NCBI RefSeq assembly: GCF_030936135.1
Contig: NC_082608.1
Span: 8,835,535 to 8,899,534 of the forward strand
Reading direction: 5' to 3'
Source of the DNA: Gavia stellata
Taxonomy: Eukaryota; Chordata; Aves; Gaviiformes; Gaviidae
DNA length: 64,000 nt
The position numbers and the translations under genes are program-made. The notes under the pieces were generated by a model. The model searched no databases. It was not told the DNA's origin and saw only the letters and a list, made by a program, of their open reading frames with translations. The number at the start of each line of letters is the position of its first letter. Position 1 is the first letter of the stretch. Shown here in pieces: positions 1 through 13,420 of the stretch.

Positions 1-1926
1 ATGCTATTTAAATAATAACCTTAGAAATAAGAAATGTACTTACTTTCACTTACAAAGTTGAAACAAGGGGGGGAAAGCAACCCCCCAAGGAATAAAACCA
101 GATAATGCAAAATTAATAGGTTAAAAATTTTTTAAGCAGTACGATTTATTCTCAACTTTATCATAAATCCAAAGAAGCACGTGTAAAAGCTCTGAAGTTT
201 TCATGTTACAACATTTTTCCTCTATTCACAACAGCAGTGTTTGTCTTCTTAACATGCTCTCAAGAAATTTAGCTTTTATGAAAGTGAACAGTAGCACTGG
301 CATGAGTCAAGCACGGTAATCTACATTTGGTAGATAACGCAGCCTTCCACATGAGTCTTGTATCTTGAGTAATTTCAGATTTTAGCCATTCATTTAACTT
401 CAATCATCAACCTTTGCCCATCAAAGAAAATTCATTCCACAGCACCTGAAGTTCAGGACCCTGTTCTGAGCAAAACTGGAAGTAACACAAACTATTTATC
501 TTGCCACTTTGCCCTTCCTTCGACCTGCAAAAAATTTCATATATCTTCTATGATTCTACGTACCAGAAATTAAAGACTGAATAACTTGGGCAACATTATG
601 CCATGCTCTCTTCTATGAGTTGCTGAAAATTTAAAACTAATCACCCCTTCCCCTTTCATTCTTCCTTCTAATGTTTTTGTTTGTTTTCAAATGCTTTTAT
701 TTCACCAACAGAAAGAGGAATTAAAAGAAAGATGCAAAGACTTCAACGTAAGACATGAAAGTAATAAGTACACATTCTGAATGTTAATTTCCTTATAATT
801 TTTGCTAGCTTCTCAAAATTTTGAAACCCATTAGATCTCAGGCATGACATTTCCAGAAGTAAACACAGATCTCTGTATGTTTCCTCTTTCAAAAAGCATC
901 ATTTTCTAACAACATTTGCTGGAAGACAATTTTAATAACTTTTTTTCAGATTGGTGTCAGAGGTTTAGAATCTAAAGCAATAAATGGAGACAAAGAAGAA
1001 ACTCAAAACTTTTTATCTGGTAAGTAGATGATCTTTACTTCAAGAGTAGCTCCTCATATTATTTCTGGCCCTTCTTCTGTAAAATATACTAGAATTTCAT
1101 CCAATAATATTATCACTACATCAATACAAGAAGTTGATTAGTAAAAAGAGTAAATTATTCAACATCTGCACACCATCATCTTTCTTAAAAACACTGCATT
1201 TGAGTTATCATCATCATCTCTGCCTGTGTTTTCCTGGGTGGCTGGGATAGCAAGGCTGGAAACAAGGAATAGTAAATCTCAGAAAGCAGTTTCCATAGTT
1301 ACTTGACCTAAAGGAGAGGGAATTACGAATACAATATTATGGGAGTTAACTCTCCCACAGTTTTTAAGGTCATACTACACCACACGAATTCCTAACCTAC
1401 TTCTCTAATGAGTCAACAGTGGAAACAGAAGAAACAGAAAATAAGGAGAGCTAACAACTGAGACTGCCCAGCCTTTGTACCTGGCGAGGATGGTAGTCAC
1501 TATTATTTCCCAAATATACATTTCTCAGCATTCAAGGATTCAGCCTCCTATGAGTACCCGAACTGTTACTACCTGCAACGAGCCTATTTCTGCTCTGAAC
1601 TCTCCTACTACATTTAAAATGAGCAGTATTCCTTGAGTACAGTTTGCCACAATAACCTTTATTGTTAATAGCATGCATTAATCCCTCTGTTTCAGAATAC
1701 TGGTAGCAGGTAAATTATATGAAAACATGTTTATTTATCAAAAGTAGAGTGACATGTTTTAACCTAGTAGCTACATAAATATTTTTATTGCGATTTGGAA
1801 ACATGTACCATCTCTATGGGTTTACAAAGCTATTTCTGATAAAGCTTCATCTTTTAAAACTTTCCGGGGAACTGTGTAACAGAAAGAATGTAACATGGCA
1901 GAGATGTAAGTTTAGAAGTTATTAAC
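1..1926 (-). other. PHKB: PHKB intron 3, partial
   Basis: AT-rich intronic sequence downstream of PHKB exon 3. On the minus strand it begins with a somewhat weak donor (CAG followed by gttaat). I searched for the next beta-subunit exon, expected to continue the Ala-Tyr-Arg end of exon 3 with an acidic stretch, and did not see it. No repeat or RNA gene was recognised. Confidence 0.8.
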
Positions 1927-2065
1927 CTGTAAGCAAGGGCTAATGCCCAGGCACATGCAGCACAGTAAAGACTGTCGTGTACTTTTGCCTTTCGGTTATC
2001 CCCATATGTCTTTGTAGGAAACAGACCTGTGGTTGGGCTTTGATGAAGCAGCAACGTTGACTTCA
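1927..2065 (-). CDS. PHKB: PHKB coding exon 3 (residues 60-106)
   Basis: A 139-nt exon. Read on the minus strand it gives [20 protein letters not shown], followed by a conserved block ending in AWALALAY and a split Arg codon. This matches the vertebrate beta-subunit region after YYRIV. It is part of the N-terminal glucoamylase-like (GH15-type) fold shared by the alpha and beta subunits; the hydrophobic AWALALAY segment fits a core helix of that fold (inference). The acceptor is a pyrimidine run ending in CAG just above 2065. The donor is gttaat just below 1927, which is off consensus but placed exactly where the human protein needs the junction. It enters completing a phase-1 codon and leaves in phase 2. 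Confidence 0.95.
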
Positions 2066-4207
2066 CTGGAAAAAGGAAACAAGAAAAAATGGTATTAACA
2101 GCATTTACGTTTCTTCCAGTTTCTACATATATTTTCAGGAATAAATCAAGATGTGAACAACCTGTTAGAGCATGCACAACATAAAACAGAAGAGAAAGAA
2201 AGGTAAGGAGAAAGACACACACAAAAAACATTTGTCACATTGTTTTTTCAGTCAAATTAGACCTTTTTACAAAAAAATCCGTATTCAAAACTATTTATAT
2301 GGCTCTGTTCTTGTACAACCCACTCCGTACAGAATCTCTACAATGCAACCCAGCAATTTCCCATTTATGAAAAAAGAAAAGGCGGGGCAGGGGGGACACG
2401 GGACGCTACAGTATGTCAACTGCCCTCCCAAATAATTTAAATAGTTTAACTCTGCGGAACTCTACATTCATAAAAATTAAATTTTTAACTTAGGCCGGAT
2501 GACTGTATCAATATTTTTAAAAAAGGAAAGGAATAAGTAAGAAAGGAGAAAGGACAACTACAGTTATTTAACTCAGTACCTTGACATAAAAATAGAACAA
2601 GACAGGAATTTTGAAATTGTCAAAACTGAATTAGAAAAAAATATTAAATATTACTTTCTTTCTTTTTGTACTTCAATAGTTTGCATTTGTGAATTGTTTT
2701 CCTCAAATTGTATAATAACCGGCACGCTACAAGATTGAAGCTGGGCTTAATGTCCTTGGACACGACCCTTCTAACAATAACCTGTCCATTATAAGACAAG
2801 AAAGCAATTTTTTTCCAGGACGTTATCAAGCATCATCTTAAAAAAAGCCTCTTTATTGCCTATGTATTAGAAATTAAGTATTTTAATTAAAATTACAGGG
2901 TTTTATGGCTTTTTGCATTATATTCTTCAGTGACTTAATACCTTGTAACAAGAACTTTGATAAAATGTTACCTGAAAAAGTCAGTATAAATTATTCTAAA
3001 ATGAAGTATAAATCCAATACTAAATTTTTACTGAGGCAGCAGACTGCTTGCAACATAAGTGCCCGCAGATAAATAGTAAGCACCACCACAGATTTGCTGC
3101 TGCCAAGCATTAGAAGTAAATTGAACAGTCATCTCCTCTGTGAGAAAGATAAAAGCAATGCATCTACAGATAGACCAGGCACAACTCACAGATTTCACTT
3201 CAGAAGGCAATTTCAATGAAGGGAGTCTCATCCCACATTTTTAGAATGATGGAAAAATTGTTCACTATTCTATACCCTTGCCTGACTAAAACTTTAAACA
3301 GTCAATTGCACAGCCATTAAAAAAACTTCATTTTAGAATACAGGCAGGACTTTATTGTAAGACAAACCCCCCAACACTCAAACCAAACCATTGCTTCTTT
3401 AACATGTATGTTTTTGGCTTAAAATGATCTCTTAATGAAAAGAAAAACGCTAAAGTTGGCTTAAAATAAGCTAGCTAGCAGAAAAAAATTCCGGCACAAA
3501 AATACATCATGGCACCATTGGTAACAAAAATTAACTTCTCACTGATCACCTGTCAAAATGTTCAAAGTACTACAGGTTAGGTTTTTTCCATTTAGACGTT
3601 TCCTCAGCTATATCTGGCTAATGCCACAATACTAGGCTACCACTTTATCCAAAATAATTCTAAATTCAGTCTTACATCTGTACTGGATTTCCAATATAGA
3701 TTTTCATTTTCAGCAAGAAGTGTAATTCAGCCCTCCAGTTTTTGCAACTTTCAAACTCCTAGCATAAATTTAGGAAACTATTCTCAAGTAGTAATAATGT
3801 AGCAATGATATTTAACATGTAAATATCAATTCCAATTCATATCTGGGTTAGTTCAAGCATCAAAAACTGTCAGCAGATTACCTTTACCCCTCCCCATCAA
3901 AGACCATCAGGTGCAACTCAGAATCTATTCTACCATTTGACAAATGCAGGTGATAACTCTGAACACTATTACAGGTCATGATTTTTCAAGCAACGTATGA
4001 AATATCCAAATACGTGCATTATATGATCACAGGAATCTTATGAGGAATTGTAATGACAGAACCCTTTACCTCTCAGAAAATAAAAATCCTTATTGAAGAC
4101 TGCAGATATTATTTAAGACAAAGCTAATTACTGTCATAACCATAACTGTAAAGATTTTAGTAAGTTACACTGAAAATCTTTCATGGTAGGAACAATTATT
4201 AACTTAC
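2066..4207 (-). other. PHKB: PHKB intron 2
   Basis: A 2.1-kb AT-rich intron with a consensus donor (gtaagt on the minus strand at its 4207 end) and a pyrimidine-rich acceptor. A short G-rich patch lies near 2380-2400. No coding or repeat feature was recognised. Confidence 0.8.
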
Positions 4208-4297
4208 CAATTCTGTAATAATGATCTAATTTGTCCCACAGACTTGCCCCTTCTGGTTTTGGAAGGTTAATACTTTTAAGTGGCTCATAAATTGAAC
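4208..4297 (-). CDS. PHKB: PHKB coding exon 2 (residues 30-60)
   Basis: A 90-nt exon encoding [12 protein letters not shown], then [17 protein letters not shown], with split Gly30 and Val60 codons at its ends. The run [11 protein letters not shown] and the [11 protein letters not shown] helix are near-identical to the mammalian beta-subunit N-terminus. The first complete codon is Ser31. It follows Lys-Arg-Ser-Gly and corresponds to the PKA-phosphorylated Ser26 described for the rabbit subunit (established knowledge; numbering there omits the initiator Met). The acceptor is a strong T-run plus TAG. The donor is consensus gtaagt. Confidence 0.96.
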
Positions 4298-7200
4298 CTA
4301 AAAAAAAGAAGATAAAAAACAAAATCAAGATCAGAATTAGGTTCATAATTCAACTATTGCTAAAAATTACTGCAATATGATTTTTTTCATGTTTGTTATA
4401 GCAAAGCACAATTTATCAAATTTCAATTCAAACAAAAAAAGCTGTAATTTCTGTAATCTCAGAGAATAGATTTCTATACACATTTTTTCTACAATACCTG
4501 TCCACACAAACAAGACCTCCATCTGGATCTCCAATGCCTTGTAAATATTCAGCTACAGCAAATGCTACATAAATTTATGGTTTCATTATTTAAGACAGCC
4601 TATTAAATGTTAAGAATTTTCTAGGAACATTTTCTTGCAAGTTAAGTATGCTACAGACAGAATTCCTAAAGATATGTAGGAAAACAGAAGGAAGAGGGAC
4701 AAAAGTAGCCCAAATTTAACTCTTAGTTCCTTACTTGCCTTCTAAAATGGTGAACATGTAAAACACTATTAATGTTTTACCTATCCTAACCTTGTTTTCA
4801 CCCACCACAATAAGCCCAGCTGATTTCACGTCTTGAATCAAAAAAAGGGTTAGCTTGTTCTCACATACTACCAAAGCTTAAACAACCTATCCAACAGATA
4901 AAGCCCCCAAATTATCTATATTCCAGAGTAATACAATGCTATCAAATCCACATCTTTCCTTCTCAGTGTCCCACATACTGACTGCTTCCCTATTTGCACC
5001 CGAAAAGGCCATTTGCCTGATAGCTGAAATGAGCTACCTGCCAGAAAGACACGATTTCTTAAAAATTACTGGGGTAAACCATTTTGAAATTCTAGTTTAA
5101 GAGTAACATACTGCTCTCCTTCCATATATCACTTTGGCTTTATTCAGTGTTCTGGATGGCAAGATCTCCCTCAGAGCCATTTGGTAACAGGAAGAATGAG
5201 ACCTTCCCCTTTCCGGGCTGCATGCTGTCCTTCTGAAAAGCTCAGAGAAATGAACTGCCAGGGAAGCCCAGCCAGCCAAGCAGTTCTGGCAGGATGCAGC
5301 AGAGTGCTCCTATTCAAGTCGCCTCTTTTGCACTCCCAGCACATATCCAAGCATCAGACAGGAGATTGTCCATATACAGGACTCTCATCTAAATGAAATT
5401 AATTTGTGTGGAGTGGTGACAGAGGCTTTATTAAGCAAGTCCTGTGGTGGGGAGGTTGGAAAATGTTTCCTGCCCCTCAGGAACTCAAACCCCACCCCCC
5501 AAATTAGCATTACTTTTGCTTTGCCATTGCAGTAGTTTTAAAAAGAATAAATCCACCCCTCCTTGAGCAGAATCCTGTGGGTCTGTTGTGCGTGGACTCT
5601 CTGGCAATGCGTAACAACACATCTGAGCTTCCCCTACAGCCTTGTCTTTCCTCATCGGGAGAGGTTAAGGTACGAACACCACATGCATGTGGGGAAAGGG
5701 CCTGAGAGGGAAGCACAGAGAGCCCCATTTATTTTAGTTGCCTAAAAAAACAAAGCTAAAAGAAATGAAGTGGTTCTGTAATGGAAAAGAAAAACTTGTA
5801 ATATATCACACCTTTTGTATCTTCTGTTTAAAAAACAACATTCTGAACCCAATTTAAATCCATTTTCCAAAGCAATTTTATTTTTTCCACTTCTTTTTGC
5901 CTAGGAATCCCTGTCAGTTAGAAAACTTGCAATTTACATTGTTATACTATTAATTCAGTTATCTTGCAAAAGCACACAATACAGTGACCTGCAGTAACTG
6001 TAATTTTATAAGGTGATTCACTGAAAATAGGACAGAATATGCATAGGAAAAGATCTTCAGTAAGTTACTTATTGCATAAAAAGTAGCAAATTTATAAGAT
6101 ACTTACTTACTAGATTTTCAAAGGCAAAATAAAGATTCTTACTCTTAGATTTGTTCACTGTATAACACATACATAGTACACTGTCCTTTGTGTGTGAAAA
6201 AGGTTCAGAACGTCTGTTTCTTGCAGATTGTTAACCCCAATACTGCACCATGAAAAACAATTGAGTATTCACAGGCACACACACTTATACAGACAAGTCA
6301 AAAGTTTCTAAAATAAAATTGTTCTAATTTACATACTTACCAGACAATCTGTGACCCTCTGTGGCCATCAGAGAAACAAAATAAAGTTATCATGAACAAA
6401 AAGCATATTCTCCTATTTCAGAGCATTCAAAGATTTCAACTTTGTGCAGAAAGAAGATTGAACAGAATAAAGAGCACGGAAATGTCAAAGCTCCACCATC
6501 TACAAATTATATTCTTTTAGATGTTTGAAACTTTACTAGCAGAAATAAATTAAAACAGCCAGAGTAGACCATTCATGGAACAAAAAGGCAAAATTAATTC
6601 AAAGTTCAAGAAAATTGACAAAAAATAAGGTTTTATGCCTTGAAACTATTCCTTGAAAGTACTCCTAACCACAAGTAGGAGAACTTGTTTAAAGGAACAC
6701 TCAAAATCAAAGTTTTCCAAAGTTTTCAGTAATTCCTCATTAGCATCTATATAGTTTATGTTTTGCTTGGGTGTCTACAGCATTCTGCTGGACAAATCCT
6801 GTGGTAAATTATGTTTCATTAGTATCATAACGTAATCAAAAGCAAGAAACAGACAGGACAAACATGAAGCTAGCTGCTCCTTCCATGTGGTTTTGTAGTG
6901 AGACCATAACCCAGTGGAAGCTATTTTTAGGATAGCTAAAAAAAGCCCATCTATACTCCTTTCCAAAATCTATTTAATAGTTCATTTCAGCAAGACAAAA
7001 AGCTGCCATAGAAAGATATTTTCAATTACACATTTAAAATAGGTTTTTAAACTGAAAAAAATTACAGCAGCAAGACTCTGCAACACTTAAACGTAGGAGA
7101 ATGGCATACGCAAATAGTACCCTTGAGTTCTCAGTTTGTACATTAGCATTCAGAAGAAACAGAATGAGGACATTCATTTCAAATACTATTTTTCATAAAT

Positions 7201-9120
7201 ATCTCATTTCATTGTAACCATACAGTGTGGGGTGTTTTTTTTTTTTTCATTCCTTCCTAGCATACCTACTTATTTACCTAAAGTATTTTGTTGATTTAGT
7301 ATTTCTTCAGCTGTATACCGGTGTAACAACCCTATACAAAATTTAAGTAGGGTACAGAGTAGTTCAGATTTTCTTTCACAAAGAATGAAGTACGACCATT
7401 ACTTCCTTTCATCAGAATTAGATTGCTGCAAGTCAGTAACTACTTCAAAAATCACTAAAAAACCAAAGAGATAGGAAATCAAAGTGTTGCTTCCTGCATT
7501 AACATATTTAATGTCTGGTAAGAGAAGACTCAAAATCCTTATCCCAAGTCCAATTAAATCCCTGTTGGCCTTCAGATATTACACTGACTAAATACACTAC
7601 ATCCATATTTTGAATCAAAAATTAATCCCCTTTCATTTTCTACCACTTACAGGTTCCAAAGTAATACAATTTCACTGTTCTTCAAGTTGAAGAATTACTA
7701 AAAAGGATAGTCATTTCCTTTCAAAGTATTAGAGAATAGGAAGAAATCTGAAACAGCCCAATAACTGATTAACAGAGACACCAATTACGAGTGTAGAACT
7801 AAACTAATAAACAGACAAGATATTTCTGACTTAGCTAAGACATGGAAACAATAAGAAAACATTATCCAGCAGATGAAACTCAAATGTACAACAATTCCAG
7901 GAAAAAATTACAATTTAATTATCTCTTTTAAGCAGAATACAAAACTGAAGGAAATCAGGGAAGTTCTCCGAGGTAAGCTATTAGCAGTGTAAATACTTAT
8001 GTATATACAACCTCTGGAGGCTGAAAATATTATGTCATCCTGCTGTTAAAGTTCTTTCCCATCCACTTCATTTTTATTCCAGTTATACTTGAGATTAGCA
8101 TTAACTGCTCTTCAGGGAAAAGCTATAAACTGCCTAGATGTTTAGATCTAAAAACTATGGCCAACATTTTGAAACCCTGCTCCCAAATTCGTACATACAG
8201 AAGCTTTGAACACCCACACACCCTTGAAGATGGCAGCAATTGCAGCTATTAAAGAAAAACAGGCATCAGAATGGAATTCTGGACCTAGTCTATGGCTAAA
8301 GATTTGCATATTTCAACAAGGATTGATTATTCAAATTTTTCAAAGTACAGAATTTTAAAAAAACCCAAACAACCAAACATTCCCCCCTTAAGTTTAATCA
8401 CAAACACATGGAAGCAACATGGCAAGAATTTTATTTCCAACATCTCACATGCCAGAAGAACAAAAGAAAATGTTTACTTGCATAATTATATCAGCACAGA
8501 CCAAACAAAAAAAAAAAAAAGCTGAGAATACCAGATTTCTTTCTAGATTTTAGAAGAATAAAATCTGACCACAGCCCTTGAATGTGACACTAGTCCTGGA
8601 TGTAATCTAACACTTGAGACATGAACAAGTTCTGGATCTCAGATCACAGGAACTTTCATTACCCAATATTAGTATGGGCAATAACATCTTCACATCACAG
8701 AAGTCATTGGGACCAAAGAGGATTTTATTTCTTCACACAGCAAAGTTTAAGAAATTATATCCTATGAAGAAATCATATCCTCCCAACATCACATTTCCTT
8801 TCCCTCGAGACTTCTGCAATCTCTCCTGAGCTTAGACTTAATACAGTACTGGAGAGAAACACTGTTGGATACAACCCAGTTTATTCTAATAGTTTTCTGC
8901 CATGAAATACATCTGGTTTTAAGTCCAAACCCATGTAGTTGAGCAAGGTGATATCAGAAAATAATTTTCAGAAGCACTTCCACTAGAAGGAAAATTAACT
9001 TCTCACGTATGTAAATATCTGAACTCTGATTCCAGGAACTTAACATGTACCAACTCTGCTGTTGCTGGTGTGGATTTTTAATCACTACATACAGGAAGAA
9101 ACTATGATCTCATAGCTGAC

Positions 9121-9195
9121 TCTGCTTTGAGCAAGAGGATGGAGTAGATGACCTCCTAACATCCCTTCCAAACCAAACTGTTCTACAATTCAATG
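9121..9195 (+). mobile_element. CR1 LINE 3'-tail fragment
   Basis: The plus strand has the typical CR1 3'-UTR layout: a TTGAGCA start, then a gGAgTAGATGACCTCCTaa block, then a CCCTTCCAAAC block followed by degraded ATTCT-type 8-mers. It has diverged and is a remnant with no coding capacity, lying sense to ITFG1 and antisense to PHKB. Confidence 0.7.
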
Positions 9196-9350
9196 AAAAC
9201 ATGGGAAGAAAATCCCAGGAGAGGGGATGGGGGCGGAAGAAGAAAAAGGTATTAAGGTATTCCTCTATCTGAATAAACATTAGGAGTAAACACAAGGTAC
9301 AAAGTGTTCCCTGGGTTGAGTGATGATAATAACACAGGTAAAAATGACTA

Positions 9351-9390
9351 GTAATACTCATGACTTGTAATAGTCATGACTTGTAATAGT
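9351..9390. repeat. 16-bp tandem repeat, about 2.5 copies
   Basis: The unit GTAATAGTCATGACTT occurs at 9351-9366 (one mismatch) and 9367-9382, with a half copy at 9383-9390. TCATGA inside the unit is palindromic. Length is probably variable between individuals (inference). Confidence 0.85.
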
Positions 9391-9480
9391 TTCATTCAAA
9401 TAGTTTTAAAGTGACAAAACTTTTCAACTATCATTTATCAAGAAAAATCATGTGTTAGACTGTGCATCTAATTCAACTAG

Positions 9481-9547
9481 AATTTCATGGAAAAAGAAAA
9501 GAATGGAAACATGGAAAAAGAAAGAATTTCATGGAAAAAGAAAAAAT
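9481..9547. repeat. A-rich 21-23 bp tandem repeat, 3 copies
   Basis: Three successive units share the core CATGGAAAAAGAAA, the middle unit differing upstream of CATGG. It is a purine-rich local duplication within PHKB intron 1. Confidence 0.8.
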
Positions 9548-12500
9548 ACATACCAATTCATTTTGTCCTTTCTCTGTTTCCTAATCATCTGAAGTGATTT
9601 CTCTCTACGGTACATTATACTTAATGGAAATCACCGATTTCAGGATTTACAGTAACTAACAACACACAGAAGTTACTGAACACCAGAAATAAAACATTGA
9701 CCGTCATGCCAGTACACAGGAGCTTCATGTAACCAAAATACACCAAAATGCCAAAGTCTGCCACACAAGCCTTGTAAATGCTACAAACAAGTCAGGAAAC
9801 CATTCAGGATATTCAAGGCAGTCATTGCCATTTCTGAGAACTCAAAACACTAGCTCTTAAAACTACTAAAAATGTTTATTTTGCATCATCACAACAGAAA
9901 CATCAAGTATCAATATAATAATTAGGAAAGAGTAATTTTTTTTATTACAATGCCATGTAAGGACTTCACATGTCCTTTGACATTCAGGGAGGCAAAACAG
10001 AAATGCCACAGGCAGGGCAGGGTAGTTCAAGTGACACGGTTGTGGCAAGAGACAGCTGAAATCCTTTTACTTGGTTACTCTCACTAGCACTTGTACAGCT
10101 TCTGTGTTTCCACACAGACTAAACAAGAGACCTCTACAGTTCTCCCCCGATCAGCTAGCTTCACATGTGGACACATTGTTTCCAGTCAAACTCTTTTCAA
10201 AAATATATTGAGCTAAAACAGTAATGGTCTTGACACCTTCATATATTCTAGCTTCTAAAGAGCAGCTATGCCAGGGGGCTTTATTTTGCTTCAATTCATT
10301 TTCCAAAAGTCAAGCTTTGGAACAATGACTGACTTACTGGAAATTTTACTTCTTTTCTCTAAACCAGTCACGTTGGGTTTTTTTAGGAGTTAAATCTAAA
10401 CGCCATTCTTAGTGCACCTTTCACATGACCATCATCTTAAGAGAGAAATTTCAGTTCAGAGATTGTTACACAGAGATACTTAGAAGAACACAAAACACAA
10501 ATAAAATAGGAAGATCTGAACAGTAGATTTCAATCTAAGTAGATTCCAATTTTCAGATATTTTCACTGAAAGAGCTCAAATTTTTAAGTTCTACTGTACA
10601 GCGCTAAAAAAATGCTAGCACAAAACACTCCATGAAACACAAAACACACAATTATTTTTTGTTGAGTTAAATAGCCACAAACAAAAACAAAACACAGAAC
10701 TGCACACTTACCAAATTTTAAAAAAGCATGCGCAGAAGAGGTTCTGTCATCATCCAAACTGGCCATTTCAAATTGGTGCAGCTAATCACAAACGTCTCAG
10801 GCTAAGCTACAGCAATTTTCAAAATTGTTTAGTAAATGTTAAAGGCAACCAGCATTAAATTAAGTGAAAGCAACGTTAGTGGAGTTATGACAGAGTGCAC
10901 AGCACAAAGGGTAGTAAAGTTTCATTACATTTTATGTTTCCCTCTTCTACTCTAAAAATGGGTTTCATTTTGCTTTTACTTCCATAAAACTTATCTGAGT
11001 AAAATGACACAGTCTACACAAAGTCCATCTTTTGGACATTAGACAGAAGCTTTGTTATTCTATAGGAAATTTGCTATTAACATCAAAAGGTGCTAAATAA
11101 AGTCTATTTGATATATTTCAGGACTAAATAAAAGCACTGATTTAACTACTGGATATAAAAGTGTTAAGTCATAGTAAGCACGGGGAGCTAAAATCCTACT
11201 TATGCATAGTGCTGCTTTTATCCCATGTGGAATTTACACTAGGATGTTTCTTGCAGTCATATATATTGCTTATGGTACTGAATATTTCAGTTATTTGAAG
11301 TACAACATCTTCCGGTTTGGAACATAAAATAAGAAAATACTGTTTTTAACTACGATGACAAGTTTTTCCAAATCTTTAAAGAAGTTAGTGTTTTTTAAAG
11401 TAACCAAAAGTTCAGGGGTTGCAGACTGGCCAACTACTGAAGATCTTTATAATCTGCTCCTAACTGTTAATTATCACAGTAGCAATGAATGAAACAGTAT
11501 TTTATTGCTCAAGGAAGGGAAAGAAAAAATTCTCAATAAAATCTGGGTTTACTGGCAAAAATGTAATTGATACTTTAATATACATAAACATGAAGATACG
11601 GATTACCTCCTACAGGATAGGGTGTTAAATGATACTTTGCTGTCGGCTATAAAACATGAATCACTCATGCATTTCATGCACATGTGTCTATACTCCACGT
11701 TTACTGTATCTTACTCCAAGCATCATACTAAAAAAACCCTTGAAACAAACAGTGCTGTTTGTAAACTGGGACTCTTGAGCATAGACCTCAGCCAATTCAG
11801 AAGAGTATGAGGGAGTTTCAGCCACTTTGAATGACTATACCTACCATGCCTCTTTCTGACAGTGCCAGAAAGGAAGAATAAAAGCTCTGAAGTTATCCAA
11901 ATTTCAACTTACTTATAAAGATGCAGGAGTAAATTTGAGAAACAAGAACATGATTTTCATTTTTAGATAAGAATGTTACCTGAAAGATTATATCTAAAAT
12001 TTGATTTTTAAATCAGCTCTTTTGTCAGAAAAGCATTTCAACTAAAATCCTCTTTATTTCTTCAGTAAATAAATTCCTTCAGTTACTGTATAAATCACAA
12101 AATCTCTACGAACAGGAAAAGAAGGAAATTACCTACAATAATAATCTGTCATTATCACAGAAGACACTTTCTTATATGCTTAACAAAAAAGTAGAAGGCA
12201 GTAGCAGTTAAGAAAAACTCAAGCATTTAAAATCATCCAAATGCCTTCAGCAGTCACAGGGCCTGAACCTGCATGGGAATCCCAAAGTTAGTGTGCTGCC
12301 TCGTGACCCAGGATTCACATACTCCAAACACGCAGGTTCCACTTTATTTTGTGGACCTTTATGGCTATGTTTGTAAATCAGTTTTCAGATAACAGTACTG
12401 CATAATCAAATTGGCCACAAAGTAACAACTCATTTACTGGGTAGTCTTAATAACGGTATTTTGCAAATTAGTACTATACATAAGTAGAATTTTTAAAGCC

Positions 12501-13420
12501 ATGTGAATCAGAGCAGTCTTTAATCAATCAATTTTCTTTGTGAGAGCCCTCATAAAGCCCCGTTTTCTTTTCACACTGTCTGATCAGCCATTACCACAAT
12601 AGAACTAATCAAATATGCAAATAAGGAAATAATGATTGAGTTTTACAAGCACGTATGAGAAATAAATAAAAACCACAGGGATCATATGGAAAACTGCTTC
12701 CATTTAGAACTTTTAACAATTAAAGCCTGACTAAGACTGTACTTTATTTCAAAAATAAGGGAAAAAACCCGGGTTTTTTGAACTTTGGAAATTCTAGCCA
12801 ACTCGGTAACCATCCTTTCATTTAGGCCAGAATGTAGCTGCCACGAAGTCCAAGTTCAGAACAAGAAATTCTCATGTTACAAGAAATTACCTTTATCCGA
12901 GGGAAACCTGGCAAAAGCTGGTACTTTTGTCTAAGTGCCTGCAATTTTAAAATACTTCATGTGTTCGACAGCTTTAAAAAACTGCAGCACTACTGCCTTG
13001 ACAACCCTGCTGGCAAGGGACACCTGTAAATCATCTGAAACCCTGCCTCGCCAAGGGCACCCATTTTAGGGCACCGCACTAGGGTCCTGCGCCAGCAGGA
13101 AACCAGACTGCCCTTCACAGCCCCCGCCGAGGGACTGCAGCCGTACCCGCCGCGCTGCCAGAGGCGGGGAGCGGGAAAAGCCCCCCCGCAGGGGAGCGCC
13201 CAGGGGCAGGGCCGCGGCGGGGCCGGCGGTGAGCGACGGGCCGAGCCGCGGGGGGGGCGAAAACAGCCGCAGGGACGACGTCGGCCAAGAGCTCGGGGAG
13301 GGCGGCGGGGCAAAGGGAAGCCGAGGAGAGCGGGAACGGGGCAGTTAGTGAAGAAGGGGAGAGGCGCTGGCGAGGAGAGGGAGCCACGGAGCTCCTCTCG
13401 GGCAAGCCAAGAGGTCAGAC

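Larger units (their letters stand above)
4298..13420 (-). other. PHKB: PHKB intron 1
   Basis: A 9.1-kb first intron. It holds a CR1 3'-tail fragment at 9121-9195, small tandem repeats at 9351-9390 and 9481-9547, A/C-rich tracts such as 8355-8377, and part of the CpG island at its 13 kb end. The 5.1-5.75 kb stretch is less AT-rich and has overlapping 60-72 codon ORFs on both strands with no recognisable product. The rest shows nothing I can name. Confidence 0.75.

Noticed and set aside
1201..1230. Possible PHKB exon 4 start (several ATC repeats resembling an Asp-rich stretch on the minus strand)
   Set aside because: Translation in the required frame does not give the expected sequence after Ala-Tyr-Arg, and there is no long conserved block following it.
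5097..5745. Cluster of 60-72 codon ORFs on both strands in PHKB intron 1
   Set aside because: Overlapping, short, without recognisable motifs or splice sites that would fit a gene; a less AT-rich patch gives longer chance ORFs.
12990..13420. Continuation of the PHKB exon 1 reading frame to a 172-codon ORF
   Set aside because: Homology stops at KRSG, exactly at the donor; the rest is intron read-through.
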